Assembly: GCA_905221605.1 (NCBI GenBank)
Contig: CAJNDS010000554.1
Span: forward strand, 50,878-114,877
Direction of reading: 5' to 3'
Length of the DNA: 64,000 nt
Source: Symbiodinium natans
Lineage: Eukaryota > Sar > Dinophyceae > Suessiales > Symbiodiniaceae
The stretch's first letter is position 1. The number at the start of each line of letters is the position of its first letter. The notes beneath the pieces were generated by a model. It saw only the letters and a program-made list of their open reading frames with translations, ran no database searches and was not told the origin of the DNA. Shown piece by piece: positions 63,313-64,000 of the stretch. The position numbers were made by a program, and so were the translations under genes.

Positions 63313-63531
63313 CCATGACAGTAGCCGACGGACGACAAGACAAATTCGGGGACAAGTCTCTCTCTGTTGGTCTGATAGCAAGGGAGGCAATGTCCGCGGC
63401 TCAGGCACTTCCCCACAATGGTTTTCCAAGTCTGCCATAAATGCTCCGAGAATACGTTTCTTCCACGGCTCATCAACGGTCATTCCTAAGCGACGTGCCC
63501 ACACGTCTTTGCTGTCTGCTGGCTGGGACAT
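63313..63531 (-). CDS. First exon of the transposon-like gene (73 aa)
   Basis: It begins with a true ATG (MSQPADSKDVW) and ends at a strong donor, TCATGG|GTGAGT, in phase 0. The next in-phase acceptor is CACTAG at 62858. The ATG lies inside the first copy of a tandem repeat whose second copy is 340 bp upstream. No domain was recognised. A further exon in the 63034-63255 open stretch is possible but not needed for the frame. Confidence 0.6.
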
Positions 63532-64000
63532 GGGCGTCTCCGTCAGTGATCGCGTCCTGACACCGCACAAGTGGCGAGAAGTTTGTCTAGCATGTTGGTT
63601 CGCCTTTTCTTAAAGCTACTTGACGATCCTCCGACGCCACCGATTGCACGACGGGTTGCTGGAAGCCTTTACGGCAGCGTGCGTTTGCATTTACTTCCAA
63701 GCACACGTGATCCTGTCTGACATCACGCCCGCCTGGGCGACGCTAAGATTGAGGGAACCGTCCTGCAGCGCATCCTTCATTTCACTCCTTATGTGACATT
63801 GACATCAGCTAGCAAGTGTAATAAGAATGTGAACGTGTGAGGAAGATGAACGCGGGCGGCTTGGGCATAGGCGTCTCCATCATTGATCGCATCCTGACAC
63901 CGCACAAGTGGTGAGAAGTTTGAATTGTCTAGCATGTTGGTTCGCCTTTTCTTAAAGCTTGTTGACGATCCTCCGACGCCATGGATTGCACGACGGGTTG
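63521..64000. repeat. Tandem direct repeat over the 5' end of the transposon-like gene
   Basis: Copy 1 at 63521-63659 and copy 2 at about 63858-64000 share GGCGTCTCC, ATCCTGACACCGCACAAGTG, CTAGCATGTTGGTTCGCC and GATTGCACGACGGGTTG. The period is about 340 bp, with a unique stretch between. The second copy runs to the window edge, so more may follow. This could be a subterminal or promoter repeat of the element. Confidence 0.85.

Larger units (their letters stand above)
52994..63531 (-). mobile_element. Large putative DNA transposon: nuclease plus DDE-like transposase in one split gene
   Basis: Five or more minus-strand exons join in frame into one protein of about 3,250 residues: 63313-63531, 58276-62857, 54475-58142, about 53529-54367 and about 52994-53460. 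Phases agree at each junction I tested: 219 nt; 4,582 nt ending phase 1; 3,668 nt restoring phase 0. Introns have donors GTGAGT (63312) and GTAAGT (58275) and acceptors CACTAG (62858) and TTTAG (58143). The N-terminal half carries F-box-like, zinc-binding and PD-(D/E)XK nuclease modules; the C-terminal half carries a C2H2 finger and a DDE-like core. A transposon is inferred from the transposase-like end. Element termini were not found and may lie outside the window. Confidence 0.65.

Overview
The window reads as nuclear DNA of a dinoflagellate, probably a Symbiodiniaceae-like or related lineage; the species cannot be fixed from sequence alone. The evidence is: genes cut into many tiny exons (about 25-100 nt) by introns that mostly begin with GC rather than GT and end in AG followed by G; TTTAGGG/CCCTAAA plant- and alveolate-type telomere-like repeats spread through non-coding DNA; same-strand tandem gene copies; and copia-like retroelements whose proteins carry CCCH zinc fingers. 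No bacterial-type genes, rRNA, tRNA or CRISPR were seen.

Region 1 (about 2.5-45.7 kb, + strand) holds three tandem beta-carbonic anhydrase genes. Gene A (2545-11857) assembles to 14 exons and 240 aa. Gene B (12948-25081) assembles to 16 exons and 252 aa. Gene C (25707 to at least 45745) has its last exon or exons missing from the window. All keep the zinc Cys/His/Cys ligands and the Asp-Arg dyad. Only about 6-8 % of A and B is coding. Their introns are filled with telomere-like repeats in a consistent layout: TTTAGGG orientation near the 5' splice site and CCCTAAA near the 3' splice site, so most introns could fold end to end. Several families of roughly 100-140 bp hairpin (MITE-like) elements sit in the same introns and spacers.

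Region 2 (26423-35265, - strand) is a nearly intact young LTR retrotransposon inside an intron of gene C. It has 287-bp LTRs that differ at about three positions, a primer-binding site matching the anticodon arm of initiator tRNA-Met (the copia half-tRNA mode), a polypurine tract and one 2.6-kilo-residue reading frame. That frame encodes a WW domain, an S1-like domain and six CCCH zinc fingers, but no recognisable protease, integrase or reverse transcriptase.

Region 3 (about 45.7-52.9 kb) contains microsatellites, a GC-rich segment and a tandem satellite of about 166-170 bp per unit.

Region 4 (52994-63531, - strand) is a large multi-exon gene joined mainly by GT-AG introns. It encodes a predicted protein of about 3,250 residues with F-box-like helices, a Cys/His-rich zinc module, a RecB/Cas4-type PD-(D/E)XK nuclease domain, a C2H2 finger and, at the C-terminal end, a DDE-transposase-like core. 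I interpret it as a large DNA transposon and did not recognise its family. Tandem repeats lie over its 5' end up to the window edge.
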